Assembly (NCBI GenBank): GCA_016203305.1
Contig: JACQMY010000007.1
Coordinates: 1 to 49,364 of the forward strand
DNA: 49,364 nucleotides
Reading direction: 5' to 3'
Source of the DNA: Candidatus Woesearchaeota archaeon
GTDB lineage: Archaea > Nanobdellota > Nanobdellia > Woesearchaeales > ARS49
A program made the position numbers and the translations under genes. Below the pieces are notes generated by a model. It saw nothing but the letters and a program-made list of their open reading frames with translations. It was not told the origin of the DNA and did not search any database. Positions 7,911-18,121 of this stretch are shown here, piece after piece (positions within the stretch are counted from its first letter, which is position 1; each line of letters starts with the position of its first letter).

Positions 7911-10900
7911 TTAGGGGGTCACGCGTTGTCTGTAGCACTTATACAGTACTGAGCAATAGAGCGTTTCAGTTCTCCCTGTGATAACTGCAGTTGGTGCCTC
8001 AGTGTATCCTTGCGCGAATAAAGGATCTCCAAAGCAGCGATAGCGATATCTTACCTGGGACGCTCCCTCTGGCTGGTCGAGTTCTCCCTCGCACGCATGT
8101 GGAGGGTTCTGAACAGTTACTGTTCCTCTGTGCAGATCATTAACGTCCTTGAAAAGTACAGCATACTCAAAACGACCCTCCCTATAGAAAATCTCCCATT
8201 TTTTCTTACCTGGATCTATCTCTATAAGTCCCACGTCACTTGAGATCTCGCCAATATTGCTTTGATATCTTAGTTTTCCATCAATAACTCTTGTCTTGGT
8301 CCCGCGGTTTATCCATCGCACAGGTTGGCCTCTTGTTAACGTAACAGAATCTGGTTGGATTCCTGTATCATCAATCCGAATATCTTGCCCTCGTATTGTT
8401 TCCAGTTCAAGAGCCAATTCAACGTTCAAAGCATCTCTAATATTAGTCCTGGTCTGAATTAACCAAAACTCCTGGCTTTCAAAGAAGGTCTTAATATCCA
8501 AGTAGTCTGCAGAGTTTCTAAAACGCGCCACATCACTTCTGATCAAGCCAACGCGAGTTCTTAAGTCCCTGACAAACTCTGCTATTCTTGGAACATCTAC
8601 CTCATCCTGTCCTGAAATGACTGGAGTTCTCAAAGTAGTCTCCAGCTTTTCAATTTCTCCATTCAAGAACGTAGCCGCATCAGTTAGCTCACGAATAACT
8701 TGCTCCTGCTTCGTTCCGCCGCCATAAGTTGTAAGTTCTGCTCTCGAAACCCGGCTTCTTTCGTAGAAGTCTCTGGCCAATGGCGTTAGATAAGTGTAAA
8801 TTGCATCCAACCGCTCCTTCAGCTGGTTCAACTTTGAAAGCCTGCTAATTGGAGTCAAAACAGGCGCCGTCGACTTCTTGTAGCAGCCTCCTAATTCACG
8901 TGGGCATGACTTTTCCGTGTTTTGTATCCAGCCATCGGATGGAGAAGGTGCCTGTTGTTTGCATTCAAATGTGAAGCCGTTGCTTGTTCCTCTACAGTAC
9001 GTTGCGCTTGGTATTACACAACATTTTAGCGTTCCTTGGCACTTCAAATTCGCCGCGCCAGGACTCAACGGCGATTGACAATTATCAGTTTGAATACAAG
9101 TGCGATACTCGCCATCAGGCTCTGAAATGCACTGTGCCTCATCCACTTGTCGTCCCTGCTGCTTTCTTGTGGCAGGAGCAATACCCTCAGGGTATGTCGC
9201 TCTGATTCGTTTTTCCATCTCGGCAAAACCAGGTGCGGGCCCTGTGGACGTTTCTATGGCTGCAGGATCGCTGAAACTGCTTTTAACACTACCATCAGTT
9301 CCGTAGAACACTACTGTCTTCACCTGCGAGCCTTCCAATACGAATTCGGTTGCTCCATTCGATTGCAAGGTCATCACGCTTGAACCAGATGCATACCGCG
9401 CAAAGGGCACGTTCTGCGTGGTGTGCCTAAACTCCCTGCGCGGCTGACCTGCAACTTCAAGAACTATTGTATTCCTGTTCTCATCATACCTCCAAGCAGT
9501 TTCCCAACTTGTAACCTGCGGATCAGCAAGCGTTGCAGGCGCCTTCGGGAAAATAAAGAAAATCTTCTCAGCAACACCAATACGGGCGCCCATCTGGTCA
9601 AGGACTGTTCTTGTTGTCTGTGGCTGGATTGCGTTGTCAGCGGCAGTGATGACATCTTGCAAATTCTGGACTGTTGGTTCTTCTGCCAAGTCTTGAGCGC
9701 GATCACGAAGCGTTCCAAGAGTGTTCACAACAGGCGTTAGCGAGGTACTTCTGTAACTATTCACTGCACCAATAGCAGCTCTGTTGCTATCCTGCTCGAG
9801 CGGGTTCAACCTACCAAATGCGGTCGTCAAATCAAGCACTGCAGGACCAAGCTCCTGGTCAGCACGCGCATATCTTGCAGTAATATCGTGAAGTAATCTA
9901 CTGAGTTGTAAACGAGCCTCGCGCATTGTTAATGTTGGCGGGCTTGCACTGATGCTGCCTCTCAACTGAGCCAGTGTTGCATCAGCAGCTTCTTGCACGC
10001 TCAAGAAAGGACTTAAAACATTGGAAACGCGCCTCAACTGGTCTGCCAGGCCAGCAGTCTGTGCAGCTTGAGCAAGGTCTTGGATTTCAGTTGCAGTAGC
10101 GCAAACGGCAAAGAAAGGAGTTTCAATCTTGACATCCTCTTCAGTAGCAGGATTAATGCTAACCTGATCAGAAGGATTGCCGAAATTATCAGCGTCAAAC
10201 GATATGAACTGGATCTTGAACGGTTGAGGAATTTTCTTAGTTTGATCATTATCACAAGGGCTGGCTTGCGTTTGAGCGCCTGTCACGACCAAAATTTGCA
10301 ATCGCTCATCAGCCTGCAAGCCAAGAGGCGCACGGGCGAGACTCACTTCTATGCTGGCTTGACTTATATCTCGACTCTGCGTACGCGGATCAACAACGCC
10401 ACCAGCACTAGCAGTATATGAGATTCTCTGCGTCAACGGACCAGTAGCACTTCCAGGCAAAACAGAACCCTTGCCAGTAAATCCGCCAGACCGGTCAACA
10501 GTCAAACCACCACTCGCGCCAAACAACTGATAAACCTCTCTGCCACCCTCATTCTTAACCTCAATCATGAACGTGTACGGCGTATTAACCGGCCGACCGT
10601 TCAGCGTGATAACCGGAGTTCCTGCAATTAACTCCATAGCGGGGCGCGCAGAATCAGGATTTCGAGAACTCCAAGCATGCACCTGGAAGCTACTGCCTCT
10701 GCCACCAGCAGGACCAAACCAGTTAGCATTAACAATAGGAGCAATACCAAAATCAGTCCTAGTTGAAATAGTAAAGTCACCATCACGCGTCAAAGGTGTG
10801 AAAATCTCGTTCTTCGCAACCTCGGTGCCAAGAGGGTTGAAAATCTTGTACTGCACGAACTTGTTCTGACGGAAATCAACAGGCTGGTCAAACACTTGAC

Positions 10901-11027
10901 GAACTCGAAGCTCAACATCAACCTTCTCTTGCAAGGCAAACACTGCAGTCTGCGCGTGAACGGAAACGCTCAACAAGAGAGCAAATGCTAGCCACGCTGC
11001 CAACACTCGAGCTTTATTCTTTTTCAT
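7911..11027 (-). CDS. Large exported protein with degenerate cupredoxin-like domain
   Basis: This 1038-residue protein has a signal peptide of about 25 residues ending V-H-A-Q. It then has a beta-rich region to about 320, a helical region (about 330-480), a cluster of about ten cysteines (about 640-720), and a second helical region (730-870). A cupredoxin-like fold (880-975) begins I-R-I-D-D-T-G-I-Q-P and contains G-Q-P-V-R-W-I-N, but it lacks the His/Cys/Met copper ligands. Four cysteines lie near the end. It is the third gene of the operon, starting in an ATGA overlap. It is probably a surface protein, with unknown partner and function. Confidence 0.72.
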   Translation of the reverse strand: MKKNKARVLAAWLAFALLLSVSVHAQTAVFALQEKVDVELRVRQVFDQPVDFRQNKFVQYKIFNPLGTEVAKNEIFTPLTRDGDFTISTRTDFGIAPIVNANWFGPAGGRGSSFQVHAWSSRNPDSARPAMELIAGTPVITLNGRPVNTPYTFMIEVKNEGGREVYQLFGASGGLTVDRSGGFTGKGSVLPGSATGPLTQRISYTASAGGVVDPRTQSRDISQASIEVSLARAPLGLQADERLQILVVTGAQTQASPCDNDQTKKIPQPFKIQFISFDADNFGNPSDQVSINPATEEDVKIETPFFAVCATATEIQDLAQAAQTAGLADQLRRVSNVLSPFLSVQEAADATLAQLRGSISASPPTLTMREARLQLSRLLHDITARYARADQELGPAVLDLTTAFGRLNPLEQDSNRAAIGAVNSYRSTSLTPVVNTLGTLRDRAQDLAEEPTVQNLQDVITAADNAIQPQTTRTVLDQMGARIGVAEKIFFIFPKAPATLADPQVTSWETAWRYDENRNTIVLEVAGQPRREFRHTTQNVPFARYASGSSVMTLQSNGATEFVLEGSQVKTVVFYGTDGSVKSSFSDPAAIETSTGPAPGFAEMEKRIRATYPEGIAPATRKQQGRQVDEAQCISEPDGEYRTCIQTDNCQSPLSPGAANLKCQGTLKCCVIPSATYCRGTSNGFTFECKQQAPSPSDGWIQNTEKSCPRELGGCYKKSTAPVLTPISRLSKLNQLKERLDAIYTYLTPLARDFYERSRVSRAELTTYGGGTKQEQVIRELTDAATFLNGEIEKLETTLRTPVISGQDEVDVPRIAEFVRDLRTRVGLIRSDVARFRNSADYLDIKTFFESQEFWLIQTRTNIRDALNVELALELETIRGQDIRIDDTGIQPDSVTLTRGQPVRWINRGTKTRVIDGKLRYQSNIGEISSDVGLIEIDPGKKKWEIFYREGRFEYAVLFKDVNDLHRGTVTVQNPPHACEGELDQPEGASQVRYRYRCFGDPLFAQGYTEAPTAVITGRTETLYCSVLYKCYRQRVTP

Positions 11028-14000
11028 CGTTTCACCAAAATCTGTCTCGGCGCGTTAACCTTAGTTTCAACGAACTGAATGCCACCAGTGTCGCCTGCAA
11101 GCGAGCAACGGAATGCCAAAGCCAACGGGTCAAACTTGCACTCACCTGGAATACTGCCGCCACCACCATCAAGATTAATCGTGCACTCGTCAGTCTTGTC
11201 TTCAATAGTCTTCTTGCCATCATTCCAACGCCAGCGCAAGAACGCCTTATCATAACGAATATTGCCCTCAGGACCACCTTCCATCAACTCAAACACTTCA
11301 CCATTCTCAACAGCACCATTCTTCAAACGGCCAGACAAACCATCAGGAGAAATAACAGTCTCCCTGGGAGCATCACAATCACACTTGCCCCTAATGAAGC
11401 CGTCACTCTCACGACATTTGAAGCCGCCACTGCACTTCAAAACAAGCTCAATGCCCTCGATGTCGCTGCCAGCAGCAAAACCCCAACCAAACTGGTACTG
11501 CCAGGTAACCAAGCCAGCAGGCTTTGACGCAGGATTAAAGCTCACAAAACGACGCGTACAAGGGTATAACAAACCATTGCTCTTCGTAGGCACAGTATCA
11601 ACAGCAGCATCAAACGCAGCACCAACGTCGAAATTCCACGTGCCAGTAAACGCGAACAAACAAACGCTGTGCACCAACTTCCTGTCAACAAAAATCTGCT
11701 TGTACAACGACGTTTCACCATACCTTGACTCAACAGAACGAGACATCTCACTACCCGCAGAAGTCAACGCGCCCATCACATTGCCAACACCCGCGCCCGC
11801 TTGCAGCGTCCTCCCCCTGCCCGTGCTGAACTTCTGCGTAAAGCACGCAATCGCATCATACAACAAGTCACAAGCATGCTGAGAAACAACAGCCTGACAA
11901 ATACCCGACTGGCCATCACCAGTCAACAAAATAGTGTTCATGCAGTTGCGAACAGCAGCAAGAATATTCCTCCACCGCTTCAAGAAAGCAAGCAAAGTAG
12001 GAATACAAATACACCGCAAAGAATTCACCAAGCCCTCATTCGGCTTAATGATATACTCCTTGTCCGGAGAACCAATAACCGCCATGACTTGGTCGTACAT
12101 TTCCTTGCCAGCCACAGGACACGGAGTGACAGCAGTGCCGCCTGTAACAGCAGACTGGCAAAGACGCGTTCCAAATTCCGTATATAACGTAGTCAAAGAC
12201 TCAGGATTGCTATTATACTTGTCAATATTCTCCTGTGAGAAATACTTCGTCTGCAAGTCCTCGCTACCATCTATCTCCACAACTTCCATTTGCGTGCTTC
12301 CAATACGATGCCTGTTCTGAGTAATAGCCAGTTTGCCAGGCTGAGGACGTTCAAGCTCAATCGACTCAGCAATATAACCCAAACGAATAGTGTACTCGCC
12401 AGTTGTCGCGCCAGCAGTCTGTGCCTTTTGTGGCAACAACACGATGTACAAGTACTTCTCACGACCTACAGACAAACGCTCAAGCTCGCTACCAGCAACA
12501 GGACCGGCAGCACCAGCACCACCCAACGGGCGCACCTGAATAGTCGTAGGAGGCTCACTACCATCAGGCTCGCAAAAGCCACCAACCGCGTTAAGCTTAC
12601 TATTGCACTCCTCCACCTGGCCCGCAGCAGCGCCTGGAATGCCAGGCTGGTTCGCCTTCTCAGCGCTTAAACACGTACTCTCCTTAATCTCGTCAAACGT
12701 ATCAATCGCAGGAACAGTCACGCCACCAACACCGCAAGCAGAAGCCCACTCATCCATGTACGCAAACCCGCAACAATCCGGGGACGCGGGGTGCAAGCCG
12801 TTGCAGTTTGGCGCTCCGCCTGTTGGCTCCCCTTCCCACTTGTCAGACTTGTGGTTCAACCACTCTGAATAAATACCTTTGATCTCGTTGTATGTGAAGA
12901 ACAATCTTGGAGGGGTGCGCGCTCCAGCTTGTACCTTTCGCTTGTTCTTCTCAACCCACGCAGCACAATCATTGCCGACAAAGAACTGGTCACCTTTTTG
13001 CCCGCCATAGGCGTTAGGGAACCGCTTTTTCCATTCACCATCATTTTGAATGCTTGCTATCGGTGTCAACTTCTGCTGCCCTGAAGTCTTCAAATAATAC
13101 TGCAAAGAAGGAGCAGCAGGACACATCACGCGATCACATACCTGACGATAAGTGTACTCAATCACCTTGCGCGCAACCTTTGACTTCCTACATGAATGAC
13201 AATTGCTGTTTGCTTCTTTCGTGTCGTCTTTATTTGGATCGTATTGTGCATCACACGCGCCAGCAGCAGCAACATTCGGATCAAACTTGCCAGAGCCACC
13301 ACCGGCAGCAGCACCAATCCCCTGAACCGTGGCACTGAACTCACAATTGTATTTCTCCAAAAATATTGGAATAAAATAAATAGCCTGGCCTGCCAAGCAA
13401 GTGTACGTCAAATACTTACCAATAGTCTCAATTGGCTTTAACACTTTGTCAATACCAGTCACGATGGCTGTTAGCAGTTCGCTCGTGGCTTGTAGCAAAC
13501 CTTTTGGAATATACTTCGGCGGAATAACAATGTCAATAGGAACTTCAATCTGCACGCAAGTCTTCTGAAACTCAGTCTCAGTCTTAATCTCCTCAGGAGT
13601 CCTTCTAACCAAAGGATCAGCAGGACCCTTAGCTCTGGTCTCCTGGAACGGAATTTCAAGCTCGAAAAACAACTTCATGCAACCAAAACCAGGGACCAAA
13701 CAATCACCCTTGCGATGATCACCAATACGCTGCTGTTTCATCAAGGAAGTAGCATTATTCGGCATCTCCTCCTCAACACCATCCTTGACTTTAGGCTTAG
13801 ACTCTTTCAACTGGCTCCAAGGATCCTCAATCGGCTGGAAACGAATCTGAATATAGCCCTGACCCTCTCCCTTTTTGCCACGCGCAGTAGAACGAACACC
13901 AATCGGACGAGAATCAACAGACACCAAACCATTATCAAACTCCTTCTGCACCTCAGGAGACAAAGTCACGCGAGTCAACTTAATCTGATTCTTGTCAACC

Positions 14001-15751
14001 CTTCCATCCTGGCCACCCTGATATTTGTACTTAAACGAAAAGCCCAAAGTTTGCACGCCCTGCACCAACAAACGCGGATTCAAAATCTCAGGCAACGGCT
14101 TGCTAAGCTCAACATTAATCTTAGAACCAACCCCGCACTGCTGCAAGTCAACATCAACCTCCTCAGTCTTCGCGGTAAAGCCAACCGCATCAGAAGCCTC
14201 CAAACGAACCTTATTGGGGAATTTAATGCCGCTCTCACCACTAATCCTCGGCTTCGTGCTCAAATTCGCCTTACGCTCCAACTTCAGAGGCATGCTAAAC
14301 GAACCATCAGCAGCAGTCAAAACAGTCTTCTGGGGCTTGCCATTAACAAACAAAGTCACACTGCCCGGCTCAGACAACCTGCCCTTCACCAAAGTCTCCT
14401 GACGCTGCATGACATCAAAATAAACAGGACTCAACTGCCTCAAATTATGCTCCTTAAAACTTGGAGCGCCAGTATCAAACAACACGCGCTCCTCGACGCT
14501 AGTAACAAAACCCGCCTTGTCAACAACAGTAAACGTGATCAAGTTCTCACCAACGCGCAATTGCACAGGCACGCTAGACTTGCCAGCAGCCAACACCAAC
14601 TCCTGCTTAGGGCGCTCACAAGAAAAACGAGCCTCCTGAACAACATCCTGACGAGCAGTTCCAGTCGGAATAGTGGCGGTAGCAACATCAGACTTGTCAC
14701 CCTCAACACACTGCTCGGAAACACCACTAACTTGGTACTGGTACTGCTTGCCAGCAGAAACAGCACTATCGGTAAATTCGTTCGTGTTAACAACCGCTAT
14801 CCTTTTATCATCACGATAAACACCATACTCCAAAGCATCCGAAACCTTCGACCAAGTTAGCTTTACCTTTTCCGTCGTAATCTCAGTAGATTTCAAATCA
14901 CCAACACGCAAAGGCTGAGCACCAGAAGGCTTAACCTCAACAGACAAGTTCACAGGCTCACTAACAGTAACGTTCGCAGTAAAAGTACTAACAGTAGCAG
15001 TCGGACTAACAGAAACATTCAATCGAGGAGGGGCGTCATCAACATCAACAACGTACAACCTTTGCACGCTCTCATTGCCTAAAGTAGCAGACACGCTAAC
15101 ATTATTGCTAACCTTGCCCAACTGCACGCTCCTGAAGATAAAATCACTCTTCTCAATCTTGCCCTTCCTAATCTCGATACCATTCACGGAAATAGCAACA
15201 AGCGCGCCAGGACGAGTCCTGCCAGGAATGTCAATATTGTTAGAACGCACAAAACGAGGAAGGTCAGCGTCAACAAACAACCTTCCCGCGAAGAACGTCC
15301 CAACAGGCATACTCTTACACGCACCAGACGCGTCACAACTAGACACGCGATAGAAATAACGAGTTCCCTGCACGGTCTTCAAAATAACAGAATGCCCAGT
15401 CTTCAACACAGTATCATTCGAATTATTACTCAACCTAATATCAAAACCAAAATCAACACTGCTTGTAGCAGGAACATTAGTCGACCAAGAAATTATTGTA
15501 GTCTCATTCTCAAACGTCAACAAAACATCACGAACTTCCAACACGGCAGCAACAACATCAGGACTCGCGTTCGCCTGCGCGTCAACCACAGGCATCAGAA
15601 CGATAAGCCAGAGCATCAATAGGCTTAAAGTTGGTAGTTTGTAGGGTGAAGGATGAAGGATGAAGGGCGAAGGGTGAAGGACGAAGGGTGAAGAACAGCA
15701 ATATTCCTCCTTCCGCCTTCTCCCTTCCGCCTTAAACCTTCGTGCTCTCAT
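11024..15751 (-). CDS. Giant exported FN3/Ig-like and Cys-rich surface protein
   Basis: The frame is 1575 residues. After a hydrophobic segment (about 40-58, ending V-V-D-A-Q-A) come an FN3-like domain (60-160) and Ig-like repeats. A second FN3 domain (about 285-365, W-S-K-V...Y-G-V-Y-R-D-D) and a glucodextranase-like Ig domain (about 450-500) follow. The long C-terminal half is Cys-rich and carries C-I-C-I-P. A similar C-L-C-L-P and flanking Cys pattern occurs in the 1125-aa protein at 34705. The ATG at 15751 lies one base after the upstream stop, but the first ~40 codons are made of 7-nt repeats. A start at the Met at 15616 is possible but gives a very short signal peptide. Confidence 0.75.
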   Translation of the reverse strand: MRARRFKAEGRRRKEEYCCSSPFVLHPSPFILHPSPYKLPTLSLLMLWLIVLMPVVDAQANASPDVVAAVLEVRDVLLTFENETTIISWSTNVPATSSVDFGFDIRLSNNSNDTVLKTGHSVILKTVQGTRYFYRVSSCDASGACKSMPVGTFFAGRLFVDADLPRFVRSNNIDIPGRTRPGALVAISVNGIEIRKGKIEKSDFIFRSVQLGKVSNNVSVSATLGNESVQRLYVVDVDDAPPRLNVSVSPTATVSTFTANVTVSEPVNLSVEVKPSGAQPLRVGDLKSTEITTEKVKLTWSKVSDALEYGVYRDDKRIAVVNTNEFTDSAVSAGKQYQYQVSGVSEQCVEGDKSDVATATIPTGTARQDVVQEARFSCERPKQELVLAAGKSSVPVQLRVGENLITFTVVDKAGFVTSVEERVLFDTGAPSFKEHNLRQLSPVYFDVMQRQETLVKGRLSEPGSVTLFVNGKPQKTVLTAADGSFSMPLKLERKANLSTKPRISGESGIKFPNKVRLEASDAVGFTAKTEEVDVDLQQCGVGSKINVELSKPLPEILNPRLLVQGVQTLGFSFKYKYQGGQDGRVDKNQIKLTRVTLSPEVQKEFDNGLVSVDSRPIGVRSTARGKKGEGQGYIQIRFQPIEDPWSQLKESKPKVKDGVEEEMPNNATSLMKQQRIGDHRKGDCLVPGFGCMKLFFELEIPFQETRAKGPADPLVRRTPEEIKTETEFQKTCVQIEVPIDIVIPPKYIPKGLLQATSELLTAIVTGIDKVLKPIETIGKYLTYTCLAGQAIYFIPIFLEKYNCEFSATVQGIGAAAGGGSGKFDPNVAAAGACDAQYDPNKDDTKEANSNCHSCRKSKVARKVIEYTYRQVCDRVMCPAAPSLQYYLKTSGQQKLTPIASIQNDGEWKKRFPNAYGGQKGDQFFVGNDCAAWVEKNKRKVQAGARTPPRLFFTYNEIKGIYSEWLNHKSDKWEGEPTGGAPNCNGLHPASPDCCGFAYMDEWASACGVGGVTVPAIDTFDEIKESTCLSAEKANQPGIPGAAAGQVEECNSKLNAVGGFCEPDGSEPPTTIQVRPLGGAGAAGPVAGSELERLSVGREKYLYIVLLPQKAQTAGATTGEYTIRLGYIAESIELERPQPGKLAITQNRHRIGSTQMEVVEIDGSEDLQTKYFSQENIDKYNSNPESLTTLYTEFGTRLCQSAVTGGTAVTPCPVAGKEMYDQVMAVIGSPDKEYIIKPNEGLVNSLRCICIPTLLAFLKRWRNILAAVRNCMNTILLTGDGQSGICQAVVSQHACDLLYDAIACFTQKFSTGRGRTLQAGAGVGNVMGALTSAGSEMSRSVESRYGETSLYKQIFVDRKLVHSVCLFAFTGTWNFDVGAAFDAAVDTVPTKSNGLLYPCTRRFVSFNPASKPAGLVTWQYQFGWGFAAGSDIEGIELVLKCSGGFKCRESDGFIRGKCDCDAPRETVISPDGLSGRLKNGAVENGEVFELMEGGPEGNIRYDKAFLRWRWNDGKKTIEDKTDECTINLDGGGGSIPGECKFDPLALAFRCSLAGDTGGIQFVETKVNAPRQILVKR
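15641..15741. repeat. Heptanucleotide repeat array, site 2, two opposed arrays
   Basis: Eight exact 7-nt units run from 15641 to 15696: GTAGGGT, GAAGGAT twice, GAAGGGC, GAAGGGT, GAAGGAC, GAAGGGT and GAAGAAC. A second array in the opposite orientation follows at about 15704-15741 (reverse complement units GAAGGCG, GAAGGGA). The pair overlaps the start of the giant protein frame. Three units equal 21 nt, so it reads as a seven-residue peptide repeat (S-P-F-x-L-H-P). Confidence 0.85.
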
Positions 15752-15752
15752 A

Positions 15753-17825
15753 TTACGTAAATGTTGGCTTCAACACCTTCCAATACGGCTTGTCTTCATA
15801 AGTTCCACGCTCCTGCAAGAACAGGAACATTCCAGCCTGCTGGTGCGGTTGCTCAGGCAAAGGCCTGTATTCAACAACGTGCAAAATCACGTTATTAGCA
15901 GTCGCAAGATCGTCAAACGAAACTGAAATGTTCTCAGCATGATAGCCCCCAACAACAGTATCGCCCTTGAACAACATTACGTCAATATCGTAAGCAGCAT
16001 CACCATACACAAAACTAACCTCGTCAGACAAGTACTCGGGAATGCCAGAAACCTTTTCAGAAGTAAATTGCTGGCCACTCGCAGGATAAATCAAATACTG
16101 CTCAAACCCACTCTTCCGCTCAGTCAAATAAACAGTAGCATGCATGGTCTTGGTAAACTTCGAATAAGTCTGCCCCTCAAGCCATCTCTGTTGTCGTGCA
16201 ACCAAAGGATTGTCCCTCGCAACCTCCTCATAATACGGATGAATCATAATCGAATACTGCATCTTCTTCAACTTTGTAAGCTCCAAATCAACACGATCAC
16301 CAGTCGCCTGCAACTCAGCCGGCAAGTAGCCATCCTTCTGACCAATAATCACAGGAGAACTGCAACCCTCAGGCAAGTAAGAAACAAAACGAATAGCACC
16401 AGAACCATCACTCAAAGTCCTGCCCAAAACACACTCCTGATTAACACAACGATACGTGATGTTCACATCCTCCAACTCCTCAGCAATCGGACTGCCCTCA
16501 ATGAACCCCCTTGCACGAACATCAACAGCTCTTGAGCCAAAGTTCGTACAAAAATCAACAGCAGTAGGCGGGACAACAAACTTCCGCAAGCCAAAAAACA
16601 CCCTGCTGGGAGCATTATCCTGCACAATAACCGGGAAAGCCATGCTAAAAACAAAACCGTCACCATTGAACGCAGTATCATCACGCACAGTAAACTTAAC
16701 AGGATAAATCAGATCATAAGCAAAATGCCACTGGTTCAAACAAACAAAACGCAGGTACTTCTTCGGACCCTTCATATTAGCGGTACTCAACATGCCGCCC
16801 CTGCTCGGCTGCGCATTCATCAATAAATTCCAATCAGGATAATAAATAAAAGCAGGCCTCAAATCAGACTCCTCGGCACCAACATCAAGAGTCATACGAT
16901 TAACCTCGAAAACATCATCAGGAACATTCTTCGGAAACTTCGGCTCCTTGCCAGCTTCCAAAGAACTCCTGATCTTCGCAGCCTCATCCTTCAACTTCTC
17001 ATAAGTACGCTCGCTCGCCAAAGGAGGAGGAGCAAAAGCATTCGCAACACGAATGTTCGGCAAATTATAATACAACATCTGCTGCAACTCTCTTTTCACC
17101 TCAGGCAAAAACCACTTTTTAGTACCACAGAAAAACTCCATCCCGCTAATAGGAGTACGAGGATTCATGCTCATCAAGTCAATAGTCAAATTCTCAAACC
17201 ACGCTTCCTTATTCTCATACTTCATAACCTTAGAAGCAAGATCATGCGATTTTTTCAGTCGCACGTCATGCCTTGCGAAAAACTCCTTAATGTCAGTTGT
17301 CCGCTCCTTTGTAGAAACTTCCAAAGGCCAGTTCACCTGAACCAAAACTTCCTCATCAGTAATGCCAATAACAGGAACAATATCTCCTTTCGGCGCAACT
17401 TGGAACGCGCCAGTGAAAGCAGCGAAATTGTCAACACAATCAGTCAAACCCTGCTTCACCCACAAAGCCAAGTCCCTCTGCATGCCATCCAAACTCGGCG
17501 TGCGGTCCTCACCATCCAAATACCAGAAAGGAGTTTTAACAACACCAAACGGATCAGACTGAACGTACGCAGTTGGTGTTCTTTCAATAATTCCAGGCAA
17601 GTACAAATAACCACCCTGCTCGCCCATCAAAATAATACCCTCCTTGCTAACTTGGTTAACACACTCAGAAACAAAATCATACACCTGACGAACATCCTCA
17701 GGAACAACAACAGCCTTCTCCAACTCAGCACGCTCACGAGTCTGAACGAAATATACAACTATCCCAACACTCAACAACAGCACTATCCCTAAGATTATGA
17801 ATATGGTAATTTGTGCTTTACCCAT
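15753..17825 (-). CDS. Pilin-like anchored exported protein, first of three paralogues
   Basis: The 690-residue protein begins K-A-Q-I-T-I-F-I-I-L-G-I-V, a short basic stretch followed directly by a hydrophobic helix as in class III (pilin-type) signal peptides, but with Phe where pilins have Glu at +5. It shares C-x(n)-E-G and Q-G-G-Y-L near residues 54-75 and a later C-V-D-N-F with the proteins at 18915 and 38079. The rest is a large beta-rich extracellular region. It leads a three-gene operon. TTTAAATA lies about 42 nt upstream, so this mRNA may have a short leader. Peptidase processing is inferred. Confidence 0.78.
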   Translation of the reverse strand: MGKAQITIFIILGIVLLLSVGIVVYFVQTRERAELEKAVVVPEDVRQVYDFVSECVNQVSKEGIILMGEQGGYLYLPGIIERTPTAYVQSDPFGVVKTPFWYLDGEDRTPSLDGMQRDLALWVKQGLTDCVDNFAAFTGAFQVAPKGDIVPVIGITDEEVLVQVNWPLEVSTKERTTDIKEFFARHDVRLKKSHDLASKVMKYENKEAWFENLTIDLMSMNPRTPISGMEFFCGTKKWFLPEVKRELQQMLYYNLPNIRVANAFAPPPLASERTYEKLKDEAAKIRSSLEAGKEPKFPKNVPDDVFEVNRMTLDVGAEESDLRPAFIYYPDWNLLMNAQPSRGGMLSTANMKGPKKYLRFVCLNQWHFAYDLIYPVKFTVRDDTAFNGDGFVFSMAFPVIVQDNAPSRVFFGLRKFVVPPTAVDFCTNFGSRAVDVRARGFIEGSPIAEELEDVNITYRCVNQECVLGRTLSDGSGAIRFVSYLPEGCSSPVIIGQKDGYLPAELQATGDRVDLELTKLKKMQYSIMIHPYYEEVARDNPLVARQQRWLEGQTYSKFTKTMHATVYLTERKSGFEQYLIYPASGQQFTSEKVSGIPEYLSDEVSFVYGDAAYDIDVMLFKGDTVVGGYHAENISVSFDDLATANNVILHVVEYRPLPEQPHQQAGMFLFLQERGTYEDKPYWKVLKPTFT

Positions 17826-17885
17826 TACTAAATACCCCTTTTTAACAAGAAGGTTGGTGTGATAGTATTTAAAGGTAACTAGGGC

Positions 17886-18015
17886 GAAGGTGGAAGGATG
17901 AAGGTATTAGGGCGAAGGGTGTAGGTATTAGGGTGAAGATAGTTTGTAGTCAGTAGTTTGTAGGACGAAGGGTGTAGGTATTAGGACGAGGGTATTAGGA
18001 AGAAGGGCGAAGAAT
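17886..18015. repeat. Heptanucleotide repeat array, site 3 (longest)
   Basis: About eighteen 7-nt units fill most of the gap between two divergent regions. They begin GAAGGTG, GAAGGAT, GAAGGTA, TTAGGGC, GAAGGGT, GTAGGTA, TTAGGGT, GAAGATA, continue through GTTTGTA units, and end GTAGGAC, GAAGGGT, GTAGGTA, TTAGGAC, GAGGGTA, TTAGGAA, GAAGGGC, GAAGAAT. One phase change occurs near 17956-17960. A related stretch GCTGTTGGCTATTAGT follows near 18048 and recurs near 22892. Confidence 0.85.
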
Positions 18016-18121
18016 GCATTCAACCTGATACCCTCAACCTCAATTAGCTGTTGGCTATTAGTGGGTTGTTGTTCGTATGATTTTAGTAATGTTTGTATAT
18101 TAGTGCTCCCACCGCACACCT

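Noticed and set aside
13715-14860. 381-codon plus-strand frame inside the giant surface gene
   Set aside because: It is antisense to the FN3/Ig-like coding region, very rich in Leu, Asn, Arg and Thr as expected for a shadow frame, and has no promoter.
15753-17825. True type IV pilin
   Set aside because: The start resembles a class III signal peptide but lacks Glu at +5, and the protein is far larger than a pilin. I call it pilin-like only.
17886-18015. TTAGGG-like units as telomere sequence
   Set aside because: The units are interspersed with GAAGGNN and GTAGGTA and lie between genes of a continuous region. They are one member of the heptamer family.
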